From: Liolophura sinensis
Lineage: Eukaryota > Mollusca > Polyplacophora > Chitonida > Chitonidae
NCBI RefSeq assembly: GCF_032854445.1
Contig: NC_088298.1
Location: forward strand, 20,171,295 to 20,235,294
Direction of reading: 5' to 3'
Length of the DNA: 64,000 nucleotides
The translations under genes were made by a program, and so were the position numbers. The notes under the pieces are model-generated. The model saw only the letters and a program-made list of their open reading frames with translations, was not told the DNA's origin and made no database searches. Positions 11,301 through 22,121 of this stretch are shown here, in pieces. Numbering within the stretch: the first letter of the stretch is position 1; each line of letters opens with the position of its first letter.

Positions 11301-13098
11301 ATATGGCCCTGGCCTATCCATAGCACAATAAGGGGAAAAAAATAACAAAGAACTGAATAAATATATAGACAGAAATCTAAGTACATGTACGTATTACAAA
11401 CAAAATTAAATATTCCAAACAATTTTTCTCTTTCTTTCCGTGTCCTGTACTTCCATCAACTTCTACTCAACAAGTGCCGTTATTAACTCCTAAAAGGAGA
11501 AATCTCATCAATTTGACTTTACAACTTCATCATGTCACATATTATCAGTATCTACATGTACCAAGTAAGGGGCGGCTATAAGGACAAGATATAAGGTTAC
11601 CATGGTGACGTCAACACAAGACGATTCCATTATCAACGTCCAACACTTTACACTGATATTTCAAGAGTACATATAATATTCTGCCGAGAACAAACCATTT
11701 AAAGTTGAAAGGAGGAAAGAGTGGACAGATTTGAAGTGTCTTACAGAAAGGCCACAATGAGTAAAGGTTTGGATCTGGCTGGTCAGCAGCTTTTATGATC
11801 AAATTCTAGAATCATACCTGAATTGATCAATACTACCGATTATGGTTACTACATGAGTGAATACTGATCACATTTTAATGTTTAGTAGTTACGATCTGAG
11901 ATCACTGCAGTACACCAAATGAAATCATTATCAAAATGATCAAAAATTTGGGATGTTGATCAACAGTTTGTGATCAAATATTAGAAGCATAGATCTTGCA
12001 ATCATATAAAAAAATCTTGACCAAACCTTTCACCAAATACAACGTACTTTATGAACCTTAGATCAAACATTTGGCTCATACTGACAAAGTTTGGAAGTGA
12101 GCATTAATATGTAGTGGTAATGTCTTCATACAAAAATCTGCAAGTCCAAATAAGGAAACCTTATTACAGGAATAATAGCAGGCAATAGCAGGAGAGTGAG
12201 TAAATTGTTTCGCAAAAATAACGAGGAACCCCCGAATTTCCAATGACATCTGGGAGACAACATCCTTGTTTCTGAACAGTTCACAAATGAACCCCCCAAC
12301 TTTGATAGCTTCTAGATCAATCCACGATGACAGTTCTTAATATGGGCTTTATCATTTTCTTCCCACCGCATAACGACCTCACCGAACCAGGCTCTTGGCC
12401 AATCAAACCTCTTGACTAGTTGCAAATACACATATACATAAATATACAAACATATCTCTCCACTTATGCCATAATAAATACCTGACACAATACCAAATGT
12501 ATTTTTCATTTCACAGGGCAAATTTCACAAAGTATCATTGCCGGGCATGTTTAATCCGTCATATCTACTTTGTCTTCCTAAATACGCTCCACACTGACAA
12601 AATCTTGTGCATTTCTTCTTTCAATAATCATTTTTCATTTTGTGCATGTTTTGATCACTTTAACTAGAGACTTTTGGTCATTTTCAATGAAAGCTTTTTC
12701 CAGGTGCTACTCCTTACTATAAACGACCAGCCTTCACCAACCATGAATGTTAACTTCAAAATTTCCCTGGGCAACATTTTTCTCATGCTCTTTCCACATT
12801 TTTTTTTTTTTTTTCAAGGCACGTGATGATGACTGCAACTTCTTTTTTTGCATCTCCCATGAAGGCTTTTTCAGCGAGCATCAAAAAAAAACAAAACCAT
12901 ACTCCTTGATGCAGTTATCTGAAATTACTGTAACAGCACAAATTTCCCAGAACCAACAGTCATGTTCCTTACTAGGGCTTCTTCCTTAACTAATATCTTA
13001 CTCCCATAAATATGAATTTGCAGCACACTGCTCTAAACCTTTGTCTTGCAGCTGAAGACAATTTTGAACAATCCGGCAGTGAATTTCTCTGAGCAGCC
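8350..13098. other. Intergenic, downstream of the zinc-finger gene
   Basis: Very AT-rich sequence with poly-A, (ATT)n and (TA)n runs (for example 9340-9380 and 10650). The 3' UTR of the zinc-finger gene must begin here but no clear polyadenylation site could be chosen. The longest frame (125 codons at 10000) has no recognisable domain. Confidence 0.6.
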
Positions 13099-14369
13099 CT
13101 AGTGATATTTTACGATATGTTCCTCGGCGCGCTCCTTCCTCGGAAAACCTCGGTTGCACACTGAGCATACATAAGGCTTACTGCCCGTGTGCACACGCGT
13201 GTGGCGCTCCAAGTAAGAGATGTTGTCGTACTTCTTGTTGCAGTACTGACAGCGGTACGGTTTCTTATGAGCTCGCGTGTGAGCTCGCAAACTGTCCATA
13301 TCGTTAAATTCCTGATTGCAAACGGCGCAGACCGTTTCCAAATTGATAATGACCTCTTTGACTTTGCCCTCACTGACTACTTCTTGATCGGCTTCTGGAT
13401 CTGGTTCTTCATCCATCGACATTTCCACCTGGTCTCGCCTTCTGTTGGTCAGGCTGAGTGGTTTGCTGAAAGCTGTTGGCTTAGCAACCGTCCCTGACAA
13501 GGTGTTGTCATAGTAACCATCGTCCGAGTCATCCATGTTGAACTCGCTGTGCTCTCGTATGTGGGATTCGTACGCGGACTGGAGTAGAAACGAGACGTTG
13601 CACAAAGTGCACACGTAACGGGGTTCGTCCTCGTGAGATCGCAAATGCTGCCGTAGAATTTTCTCGTGGCCGAACACTTTGTCGCAGAAAGGGCATGCAC
13701 AGTTTTCCGCAGCCAAGTGAAGTTTCATGTGATGCTGATACAAGTCCTTCTTGGGAAATGTCTTTGGACAGCGTGAGCATTTCCAAATCCCCGAGGAATT
13801 ACGCAAGATTGAATTATGCAACAACTGACTGGGTTTGGGGTACACCACCAGAACTTCACTGCGGTCATCGCGGTCATCGCGACCTTGGTCCGTGAGCAAA
13901 TTCTCACCGCGAACGCTGTCATAGTGTTTGCGGGATATGTGGATGCGAAGGTGAGTGCAGCGTTTGAAATTCTCGCCGCAAAAGTCACAGGTGAAAGGCC
14001 GTACATTCTGATGAATCTGGCGAATGTGAGTGTGAACATTGGGACGGGCAGAAAACACCTTCTGGCAGATTCGACACTCGAAGTTGTTCCGATTGACCAC
14101 TGTGTTCTTCTTGACGAACATCATGGACTCCATTTCATCCTCCGTGTCTGTGTCAACAAATGTCAGGGACCGGATGCCGTTTGCACGAGACATAATTTCA
14201 GTAAGGTCAATATCAAGGTCATCCTCACCGTTGTTTTCAAGGTCAGAATCATTGACCTCAAGGTCTCCGTTGTCGGCCTCCACATGATACAAGACTTTCC
14301 GAGGCATTGTCTTCTTGCGGCGATTCACAGGCTTGGGCTGGCTGTCCTGGTTACCCTGATGTGAGACCT
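13099..14369 (-). CDS. Zinc-finger gene, terminal coding exon 6 (eight C2H2 fingers)
   Basis: Acceptor TTTGAATTTCAG precedes AGGTCTCAC. The exon is 1271 nt and ends with TAG at 13099-13101. It opens with a basic Lys/Arg segment (NRRKK), then an acidic stretch (about 45 residues), a finger pair like those of exons 1, 2 and 5, a spacer, three fingers with H-x3-H, an acidic spacer (DEEPDPEADQE), and a C-terminal run of three fingers. The last linker is HTGSKPY, close to the classic TGEKP linker, so this run probably contacts DNA in the canonical way. Codon use is GC-richer than the surroundings. Confidence 0.92.
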
Positions 14370-17300
14370 CTGAAATTCAAAGACAACATAATTGCAATTT
14401 TCAGACCATGATATTTGTCAATTGCTGGGTTTAGGAGAAACAAATTGATGACTGACATCATACGCAAAGTCATCTGGCTTGATACTTATGATGGCAACAA
14501 GATTTGTGGATGGAGATTATCCCTGAGGAAGCGATAGTCTTGTCTTGTGTTTCACAAACTTCCTTTGATGTGAAACATCCCTGGCCAAGAGACTCTTGAT
14601 CACATCTGAATAATTACATCATGCAAGGCTGACTCTGTCCACATTGTTTTAAACTCTGCCTCCAAAACTTTGTTAGGTAATATGTAGTCTCAGTGTACTG
14701 GTATCTTAAACTTAAAGTAATCTTCATCACAGATTTGAAACTTAATCATCAATTAAATCCCACTAGAATCATGTTCAATCTTTACTTTTAAAATCAAAAC
14801 TGTCAAAATTGCCGAAGCTGAATTTTTCATTCACAATTAATTCTTGCAGGGACAAAAAAAAAAGGAGGGACATTAAAAAATGTTATGGTCTAACACCTCT
14901 TCCTCCCCACCCTCCCAAGCACCTCATGCATTAAATTCGACTGCCTACCTCTCCCGTCTGTGGCATGCACATGAGTGAGGTGCTTGTCCAAATCCTGTCG
15001 TGTCATGTATGTCCTCTCACACAGGTCACAGGGGAAAGGTCGTACGTCCGGGTGGAAGTTCCGAATGTGGATCAAGACGTACGAGTGACTTTCAAAAAAC
15101 TGTTGACATATGACACACTGCCACGGCTTCAGCGAGTATTTGTGCGACATGTCGACTATGTACTGAGTAAGATCGGCTTCTCCCCTCGTCAACTCAGTGC
15201 AATGAATCCCAGAAGCCCCCTGCTTCCCAGAATCCCTGCTGCGGTTGTAGGACAGAGTGGAGTTCTGAAGTAGACTACGAAGCGTGCTTCTGGGATGATC
15301 CAAGAACAAATCTGTGGACACATAATGCAATCAGCAGATTATTTAGCAAGGCATTCAGAGAATGCTGGTAGTTGGCCTGATTAAGCAGTATAGGAAACTG
15401 CACAATGTTCAAGTCATGTGATACATTCAAATATTGACTTCTAAACCCCAAAAAAGTTGAATGATTGACGCTGTTATGGACAGATATTATTCTCTAATTA
15501 GATAGTGCTAAGATCTTGCCATTAAATGAACAAGAAAGACTAAAATTATTATATTGCCACAACTGTCACTGTTTATGGCATGTGTAAAGATTGCAGAGCA
15601 GTGACCTCATATGTTATGGAGTTGTAAATCACTGTGGTGGTAAAACACACTGCGGCGTGTTGATGCACAACAAGACACAGGTCTTTGACATGCAAATCGG
15701 GAACTGCGAAATGTTGAACTACAAGGTGAATGACTGCCTTGGTCTTCGATATGGAAATTGCTACCAACGATTGGCCATCTTTGTACTATGGGTGGCCACT
15801 GCAACCCTATGAATGGCCAAAAACTTTCACCAAACTGGACACCGCGTCCACCACTGACAGCATCTGATCCCCCTTCTCACAATACCTCTACTTACTTAAT
15901 AAGGCGAGTTAAACATTCACTGATTGAGCCATCTTAAAAATGTTTCATGAATTTTTCATTTTATGCGACTGTTGTTAGGCTTATGAGTGGTGGATACCTA
16001 AGGAAACATCACAACAGTCATCCATTAGATCCATTAGACCATTAGACAATTAACCTGTGAGAAATTGAAAGTGTCATGGATCAAATCCAGCTCCTGCTGG
16101 CTCGACTGCAGATTTAAATCCGTAAATTTGTCAGGTGCATCTACCTGGTGATGTGCTAGTGGTTGTTTCCCAACTGCACACAACTCCATTTCCTTCACAC
16201 ATAAAACTGACAATCATGTGAGTGAAAAACTAACATAAAAAAGTGTCACAGAAATAAATTAATTCTGACACACAGTGTATTTAAGTGTACTTCGACTGCA
16301 TTCCTTATATACAGCCAAATTAGATGTCACTTAAAAACCCAAAATTTAGAAAAAGACCTAAATGGACCTATAAAATCTCGATTGCTTATAATTGCCCATA
16401 TATAGATTTTTATTCCCTAATTCTTCAACCTTTTTAACCGCCTCAGCAACCAACATTTTGAGAGAACTATGAAGTACAGAGAAACAAATCGCACAGTTTC
16501 ATGAGCCTTGCTTCTTTAATGACACAAACAAACCATTTTTAGCATCATTTTCATACTACTTGTATATATAAATTTCACTAAATTTCATTGAGAGAAGGGC
16601 TTTAGTGCTTGAAAAGCTTTAAGATTTACAGTAAAGCATTAAGTTGGAAATCTGTGGATTCCCCTGCTCTCATTGTTCATTGGGCGATGGTGAAAAGACA
16701 TGACTGAGGCAGAACTGAAATTCATTCTCACCACCCACCTGTGCCTGTTGGTTCAGGATTGCTCGGAGTCCTCCCCCTTAGAGAGCTCTCCTGCAAAGAA
16801 GACTTCAAGTCATAGTTTTCTGGGTCCACTTTGATAACTGACACACTATCCAGGTCAAAATTGTGTGTTGAGCGTTTGACTGGCTGACTAATGTGTTGCT
16901 TGACTGGATAAACACGCTTACGATCCAGCAAGGAAATAAGTTCGCTCGATCGGAAGTAGGAATTTGGTAGGGCATTTTGACCCTCTCTGACGCCTTCATC
17001 TACAAATGAAAAAATAAAGAAAAGAAATGAATGAAATTTAGTGTTTGTAACTATCTGAATGTGTCGACAAAACATACTTTTCTAAAATATTTAAACATAA
17101 TTTTGCAGTCCATGTTTTGGCGGATGATCTCCTGACTGCTGGATTTAAACTCTGATGATTAAAGGACTGCATGTAGTTGTTTGAAGTGTTTTCAGGGCTT
17201 ACTCAATATTACATGTATTTCACTGATTTTTTCATCAATCAGGTTTGTCGAAGGAAATCTCTTTCCCTAGCAAACCTCCTGATTCACAATGCGGTATCAC

Positions 17301-20300
17301 AAAATAAAGAGACAGCTGCATTCATTGGTCACAAGGCAGACATCTGCAGGGGAGCAATTTGATGGTTTTAATAGCCAGCAGTTACAATTTATGCACTGAC
17401 TCAAGCATTGCTGTCACCTAACTTTACACAAATCATTACCTTTTTTCTTTTTAATTTTTTACACTATTTCTGGTAAAAGAAATCTCCATCTATTTCAAAT
17501 TTCATAGAGCAAGCCAAAAAATAGAAGAAAGGACAAATAGTATTTAAATAGATTTTTGCATGTTCTCCCATTTCAGCATGTCTACATGTAATTATATTTG
17601 TACATATATATTTTCTTTTTGATAAGCAATACTTAACCATGATATTATTCTCTGTGTAGAAGATCATATGAACTTGGACTGTTTGCACAGTGTATAAACT
17701 GACTGTACTTGTATACAGACACAAAATTATCTGGGTTTCTTTTTTTGTACTTACTGGACTATGAATCTTACAACTACAGGCTGAAAGTTTGTGTGAATGT
17801 GTGAGTAAGAGGGCCTCAGGGAAGATCAACAACTATGACAGAGCATGTATAACCCTCTCTAAATAAACTTTATAATTATTATTTTTATTATTATTATTAT
17901 TATTAATGAAACCATATCCATATATATATATTTTGTATATTAATGACCTATGTGCTGCAGAAACGTTTCATTACTTTCAAAAACAGATGCCAGACAAAAC
18001 AAAACATTTCGGAACAGTTCAGGAAAGAGTATATATATCATTTTAAAGCTAATAGTTACCATGGTTACGAGAGATACTTGTTTTGCTGCCACTGGCAATC
18101 ACAGTCTCTGCCTCCGTAGCTTCCGTTTCCATGGCAATGTATCCATTGGGCTCGTCGTCCGCATCTTGCCTTGGCAGCTGCAAGGGGTGTGACCTCGGAA
18201 CCATGGAGATAGGAATGTCATCGTAATCATCGAGGTAATGGCCTTTCGGGAACCTGTGCTTTCCTCTGGACAGACGGGAATACGCCCCGTTCAGGTGAGT
18301 ATACTCCTCTTCTTCAAGGTCGTCCAATGACCCTGGAACAAAAGCGAAACACGACATTCATTACCGGAACTTACAAAAACCTTCAAACAGTACGAAAAAT
18401 AGTATTCAGACAAATATGCAGGTTTTAGCTACATGTTGTCATGGAATAGGTCCCCTAAACCCTAACTTCCACATCAACTTCTACAGGTGTGTATGTCAAC
18501 AGTTTACAGGTCTTCTAACAACCTACTGATACAAATAAATTTGTAAGTTTATCATGCTGAGCCTGTAATAATAGCACTACAGGAGTACAAAGATGTGTGT
18601 ATGGCGATTTTTTCTTTGAAATTTTCACCTTTGAAATCTGAAAACCACCGTCAAAATGATGGGCAGACAAGTCTCTGGCTACATTCATGTCAAGACCTCA
18701 AAATTTATCACAATGCGGTCGCAGCTCATGCTGGCCTCCCGTCCGGCGGTACACAGGAAGGTCTTCCAGCAACCTGCAGGTGGTCATGGGTATCCTCAGG
18801 GCTCTGCCTAGTCCTTCCCATCATAATGCTGTCCGTCGTCGTATAAGTGATATGTTCTTGAGTACAGTGTAAAACACCGAGCAAATCAAGAAATCTAAAC
18901 TGCCATCTGGTGTAATGTCTAGTGTCATATCAGACCTTAAGTCAGTTAATGAGATTCACATTTATATAAATTTACAATTTTCCAATATCATCCCATGTTC
19001 CAAGCAAACCTCGAAAACCTTTCTAAAATCAAAAGAACTCTTAGAGTTAGGAAAAATGGGTGAGTTAGTCATAGACAAAATTTATGGTTATTTAGGGTAC
19101 GCATCTTGCCTGATTCTGAGAACTATATTGATCCGAGAGCACTCCTTGCCGGAATTTGGGAAAACAAGATGGCCACATGAAGTATTGAGGTTGCATCTCA
19201 GGAAGATAGAATCCATTTTTCAAAGACATCATTACCACCATCTTACCGTAGACCTTATTCTGTCCAGCAGCCTGACTGAGCCTCTGATGCTTGTTGGAGT
19301 TCATGTGACGCCGCAGATGCGTGCTGCGCTTGAACCGCTCTCCGCAGAGCCTGCAGACGTGGCGCCGCTCTGTGCTGTGCGTCTGACGCAGATGGATCTT
19401 CATCCGTTTCTCCGAGTCAAAGATTTTCCCGCAGAGGACGCAGGTGACGGCTCCATCCTGGCCCCAACTTGTCCCGAGATCTTCGGGGTCGGGCGAAGCG
19501 GTTGCCAAAGCTTCGTTCACTGAATTGGACAAATACTGATTGTAAGACTCTTCCATAGGAACAGGGGACACAGAGTTGTCTGCACTTGTATCGCTTTTAG
19601 CTGCATCAGGTGGAGTTATGTCCCCCATCGAAAAATCCAGCGCGACTGATTTTACGGAGGAGCTTGGAGTATTGACCTGTACAACCATCATCTCTTCACT
19701 AGGTTTCATGTCTGCACTGACATTTGATTGGCTGTCTTCCTCTATGGAACCCTGCAACTTACTACTGTTTTCAACCAATGAGAAGAGTGTTTGAGGTTTA
19801 ATACCAGTGTGTGAGGCGAAAGACTGCATCATCTCTTTGGGAACATCGCCACAATTGATGACATCATCACCGTACTCTGGCTTGTTAGCTGAAGGCAAGA
19901 AAAAGAAGACATTTTTAGATCAGAATTTTAAAAAATTGGATTTTATCAGAAAATCTAGAAAGAGCATCTAAAATGATTAATATTGTTTTGGTTCTCACTA
20001 ATTTCCAAAATACTGGTGAGACTTTCAAAATTCTGTGCGAACCAAATCAAAGGCATCTGTACTGTAATTCTTCAAATTTTTTAAGTTTATTCAAGCATAT
20101 TCTGAAGGCATTATTCTCTGCTGATTGATAAAATGATACTTTTAGTGAAGCTTTGAAACTGGCAAAACCAACCAATGCTGTTTCATCTCCAAAATCAAAA
20201 ATGTAAATAAATTGCACGGAAAGTTGCTTATTCATATATCAGTTTGAGAAATCAGGGTATATCAACTAATGAACACCCTTGAAAGTCAAGATAGCAAAAA

Positions 20301-21479
20301 ATTGGCCAATCGCCGCTGTCACTTAAAATGATCTGACCAATCGCAGCTGTCACTTATAATTATCTGACCAATCGCGGCTGTCACTTAAAATGGTCTGACC
20401 AATCGCCGCTGTCACTTAAAATGATCTGACCAATCGCGGCTGACGCTCAAAATACTACATCAAGCCACTTGGGATACTTGATATTTGTTGATGCAATGAT
20501 TTTACCTGACAATTTAGCATGTCAAGGGAACGAGTTTGTTTCGAGACACCTTTACTGAATGTGATTATTATTTTCAGACCAGAAATCATAAATCACTGAG
20601 AATCATACAGATGCGGCCAAACAAAAACCACTCACCGAGAACGACCCTAAGTTTGTGTGATTTGGATTCTCTGTGCCGATTCAGGTGGTCTTGCCGCTTG
20701 AATCCTTCATTACAGGTACTGCACCTAAACGGGCGTTTGTTCTGATGATACTGCTGGATGTGAGCCAGAAGCTTGTTGGCTCTCTCAAACACCCTCGGGC
20801 ACTGCGGGCATGAGAATCGGCGCTTGTCCGTTTGCACAGGAATGACGGGTGTCGTGGCCTGAGGGACATGGCGACGGTCTCGGTGGCGCTTGAGGTGCGT
20901 GCTGCGTTTGAAGCGCTCCCCACAGACGGGGCAGACGTGAAGGCGAGGGTTGAAGTGCGTGTCTTGTTTGTGACGTTTCCACCGCTGTTCAGTACTGAAA
21001 ACCTTGAAGCAGAGCTTACACTTATAGTAAATGTCAAGGCCGTTCACGATCAGAGTTGGTTCTTGAGTGATAGCCATTTTCTCAGAAAACTCACTGAGAT
21101 TTTCAGGCGACACAGAACTGTCACCATCCATGCTCTCGGCTGCTGGGGATGATGGGTCGGTTTCGTCTTTTGAGTCCTCCCCGCGACTGTTGATAGACCC
21201 ATCCTCCTCATCTGAACACTGAATCCCAATTCTGGACTCCTCTAATTCTGGTGACAACTTCAGGTCACTTCCATTGACCTTTGACACCGGGTTCAAAGCC
21301 TCTTTTTGATAAAGTCGCAATCCTGAACCTTGGTTTTTTATATTATTATTATTATTATTGGTAATTCTAGCTGCAAGCTGACCTTGACCTTCATGGCCCT
21401 TTAGTGTTCTTCCAAACACCTTGTTTCGACTTGTTGAGCAAAGATTGATAGGCAGAACTTCCGTTCCTCCAGATTCCAT
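13099..21479 (-). CDS. Multi-exon C2H2 zinc-finger protein, 16 fingers (six coding exons)
   Basis: Six minus-strand exons (21479-20636, 19888-19247, 18332-18060, 16999-16739, 15311-14949, 14369-13099) join with GT-AG borders into 3654 nt, about 1217 residues plus stop. Fingers are C-x2-C-x12-H-x3/4/5-H: four in exon 1 (about residues 154-275), two in exon 2 (about 431-482), none in exons 3-4, two in exon 5 (about 739-789), eight in exon 6. Such proteins are usually nuclear, sequence-specific DNA-binding regulators; the target cannot be told. Every intron is phase 1, so internal exons are frame-neutral cassettes. Exons 1, 2, 5 and 6 each carry a related finger pair with a GERFKRSTHL-like second finger, which suggests old internal duplication. 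The start ATG at 21479 lies in an A-rich context with G at +4. No named orthologue is recognised. Fingers are certain; the all-exon transcript is inferred from matching frames. Confidence 0.88.
14949..15311 (-). CDS. Zinc-finger gene, coding exon 5 (two C2H2 fingers)
   Basis: Acceptor TGTGTCCACAG precedes ATTTGTTC and the donor is GAGAG/GTAGGC. The exon is 363 nt, phase 1 at both ends. It has about 60 unstructured residues, then two fingers (CVICQQFF...H-x4-H and CDLCERTY...H-x4-H) joined by a 7-residue HPDVRPF linker, and ends four residues after the last His. The same layout of spacer, finger pair and immediate intron is seen in exons 1 and 2. Confidence 0.87.
15312..16738. other. Zinc-finger intron 4
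   Basis: No exon or element was recognised. Around 16060-16200 a GGATCAAATCCAGCTCCTGC block looks like a worn tRNA-headed SINE. Introns 2 (18333-19246), 3 (17000-18059) and 5 (14370-14948) hold no further exon that I could see. Confidence 0.55.
16739..16999 (-). CDS. Zinc-finger gene, coding exon 4 (linker, no finger)
   Basis: Acceptor TTCATTTGTAG precedes ATGAAGG. The exon is 261 nt and phase 1-1 if the donor is ACAG/GTGGGT. A stronger-looking donor 8 bases further on (GTGAGA) would leave phase 2 and break the frame with exon 5, so the first was chosen. The 87 residues have no finger. They include basic patches (DRKRVYPVKQH) and a VIKVDPENYD segment that vaguely resembles SUMO-acceptor context (V-K-V-D), which is speculation. 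Confidence 0.72.
17878..17908. repeat. (ATT)n microsatellite
   Basis: About nine ATT units in intron 3 of the zinc-finger gene, downstream of exon 4's acceptor side. Confidence 0.9.
18060..18332 (-). CDS. Zinc-finger gene, coding exon 3 (acidic linker, no finger)
   Basis: Acceptor TTTGTTCCAG precedes GGTCATTGG. The exon is 273 nt and phase 1-1. It encodes about 91 residues rich in Asp/Glu, with runs such as DDLEEEEY and DDYDD and no Cys-His module. Three closely spaced possible donors (ACAA/GTATCT, CTCTC/GTAACC, CATG/GTAACT) all leave phase 1. CATG/GTAACT is preferred, as it has the best match to G/GTAA. It may be a flexible or effector segment. The splice frames support it as coding, but no domain is recognised. 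Confidence 0.75.
18711..18893 (+). mobile_element. SINE-1, head partly lost, diverged
   Basis: It contains GCTCATGCTGGCCTCCCGTC, CAGCAACCTGCAGGTGGTCA and TCGTATAAGTGATATGTTCT in SINE-1 order and ends near an A-rich tail. It sits in intron 2 of the zinc-finger gene, opposite in strand to that gene. Confidence 0.85.
19247..19888 (-). CDS. Zinc-finger gene, coding exon 2 (two C2H2 fingers)
   Basis: The acceptor TTGCCTTCAG precedes CTAACAAG, and the donor is TACG/GTAAGA. The exon is 642 nt, phase 1 at both ends. The leading G left by exon 1 completes the GCT codon. The first 145 residues are Ser/Glu-rich and look disordered. A finger pair follows with C-x2-C-x12-H-x4-H and then C-x2-C-x12-H-x5-H. 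Its second finger, GERFKRSTHLRRH, is nearly the same as the second finger of exon 1, GERFKRSTHLKRH, which points to exon duplication. Confidence 0.9.
20059..20236. repeat. Dispersed ~180-bp repeat, copy 1 (copy 2 at 37692)
   Basis: This stretch starts with ACTGTAATTCTTCAA, contains TTCTGAAGGCATTATTCT, and ends near AAGTTGCT. It aligns over its length with 37692-37882 in the same orientation. It is non-coding and its family is not recognised. It lies inside intron 1 of the zinc-finger gene. Confidence 0.75.
20302..20453. repeat. 31-bp tandem repeat with CCAAT motifs, five copies, in intron 1
   Basis: Five head-to-tail units of 31 bp share CCAATCGC(C/G/A)GCTGTCAC and an AT-rich tail. Each unit carries one CCAAT. 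The array lies about 200 bp downstream of the exon 1 donor of the zinc-finger gene. It may be a simple minisatellite or an intronic CCAAT-box cluster. Confidence 0.9.
20636..21479 (-). CDS. Zinc-finger gene, coding exon 1 (four C2H2 fingers)
   Basis: The exon opens with MESGGTEVLP and ends in phase 1 at the donor CTCG/GTGAGT (intron from 20635). Residues 1-150 are low-complexity and acidic, including six consecutive Asn (residues 41-46) coded by an AAT/AAC microsatellite and a Ser/Asp/Glu-rich stretch at about 85-125. Four C2H2 fingers follow: a pair at about 154-204 and a pair at about 224-275. Three have H-x4-H and the last H-x5-H, spacings longer than the common H-x3-H of TGEKP-type arrays. 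Upstream stop codons in the same frame and the A-rich leader support this ATG, but an upstream non-coding exon is likely. Confidence 0.9.
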
Positions 21480-21690
21480 TTTGTTTTTTTTCTAATCTCT
21501 CTACAGGTGAAATTTTTTTTCTCTTGTTTTTTTCTTGACATAAAGTACTGTGATCATCACAACATGATCGGTAATATATTTTGTATGTCTGCAAATTTTT
21601 CTCAAGATTTTTACTTAAAAAAAAAAAAAAAAACATCTGCAGAACAACAAACAGTTTCAACTAACTACGTGTAACGGGGTAGGTGGGTTG

Positions 21691-21786
21691 CTAGGAAGCC
21701 ATTTTGAAATTTGTTATGCTCCTCCGCAGAGGACATATTGTGTGATAGTTGATACAACAGATCGCTCCTGGCAACTTCTCCATTTC
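21691..21786 (-). promoter_or_regulatory. Possible 5' non-coding exon of the zinc-finger gene with a 30-codon upstream ORF
   Basis: A strong acceptor-like tract (polypyrimidine then GCTTTCAG) ends at 21787, so an untranslated exon could start at 21786. It contains an ATG at 21783 that opens a 30-codon reading frame closing at TAG 21691-21693, well before the main ATG at 21479. Between them lie poly-T tracts and further acceptor-like sites (TTCTGCAG and CACCTGTAG), so the leader may be spliced again. This is inferred from sequence signals only. Confidence 0.4.
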
Positions 21787-21854
21787 CTGAAAGCAAAAAG
21801 AAAACAATACTTAGCCATGTTGAAATTATTTATAAAATAAGAATACATATTTAT

Positions 21855-21965
21855 AAAACAAGAATATTTCACTTATATGGCGGCGATCAGCAGTTGTGCA
21901 GAAACCGGGCAGACCCTCGGAGAAAACCACTACCATCCGCAGGTTGCTAGCAGACCTTCCCACCC
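21855..21965 (-). mobile_element. SINE-1 fragment, diverged
   Basis: It has CAAGAATATTTCACTTATATGG, ACCATCCGCAGGTTGCTAGC and AGACCTTCCCACC in order, with gaps between. Confidence 0.75.
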
Positions 21966-22027
21966 CTGAAGCTGTTTATAGGTTCATTAGCGCATGTCGT
22001 ACTCACAAATTTTCTGCTGATGGTGGT

Positions 22028-22121
22028 CAGGACTGTGGGTGGAGGAAACCAGACTGTATGAGTGGGTGGAGGAAACCAGACTAAATGAGTGAGTGGAGGA
22101 ACCAGACTGTATGAGTGGGTG
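22028..22121. repeat. Short tandem repeat of about 27 bp
   Basis: Three to four units share GTGGGTGGAGGAAACCAGAC and TGTATGAGTG. Confidence 0.8.

Noticed and set aside
13816-14364. 182-codon plus-strand frame
   Set aside because: It is antisense to the zinc-finger terminal exon, whose fingers are unmistakable.
14890-14948. Extension of zinc-finger exon 5 to the stop near 14890
   Set aside because: A good donor at 14948 keeps phase 1 and joins exon 6 in frame. The read-through tail has no finger, though it could be a rare intron-retained end.
16729-16739. Stronger donor GTGAGA for zinc-finger exon 4
   Set aside because: It would leave phase 2 and shift the frame in exon 5; the nearby GTGGGT keeps the frame.
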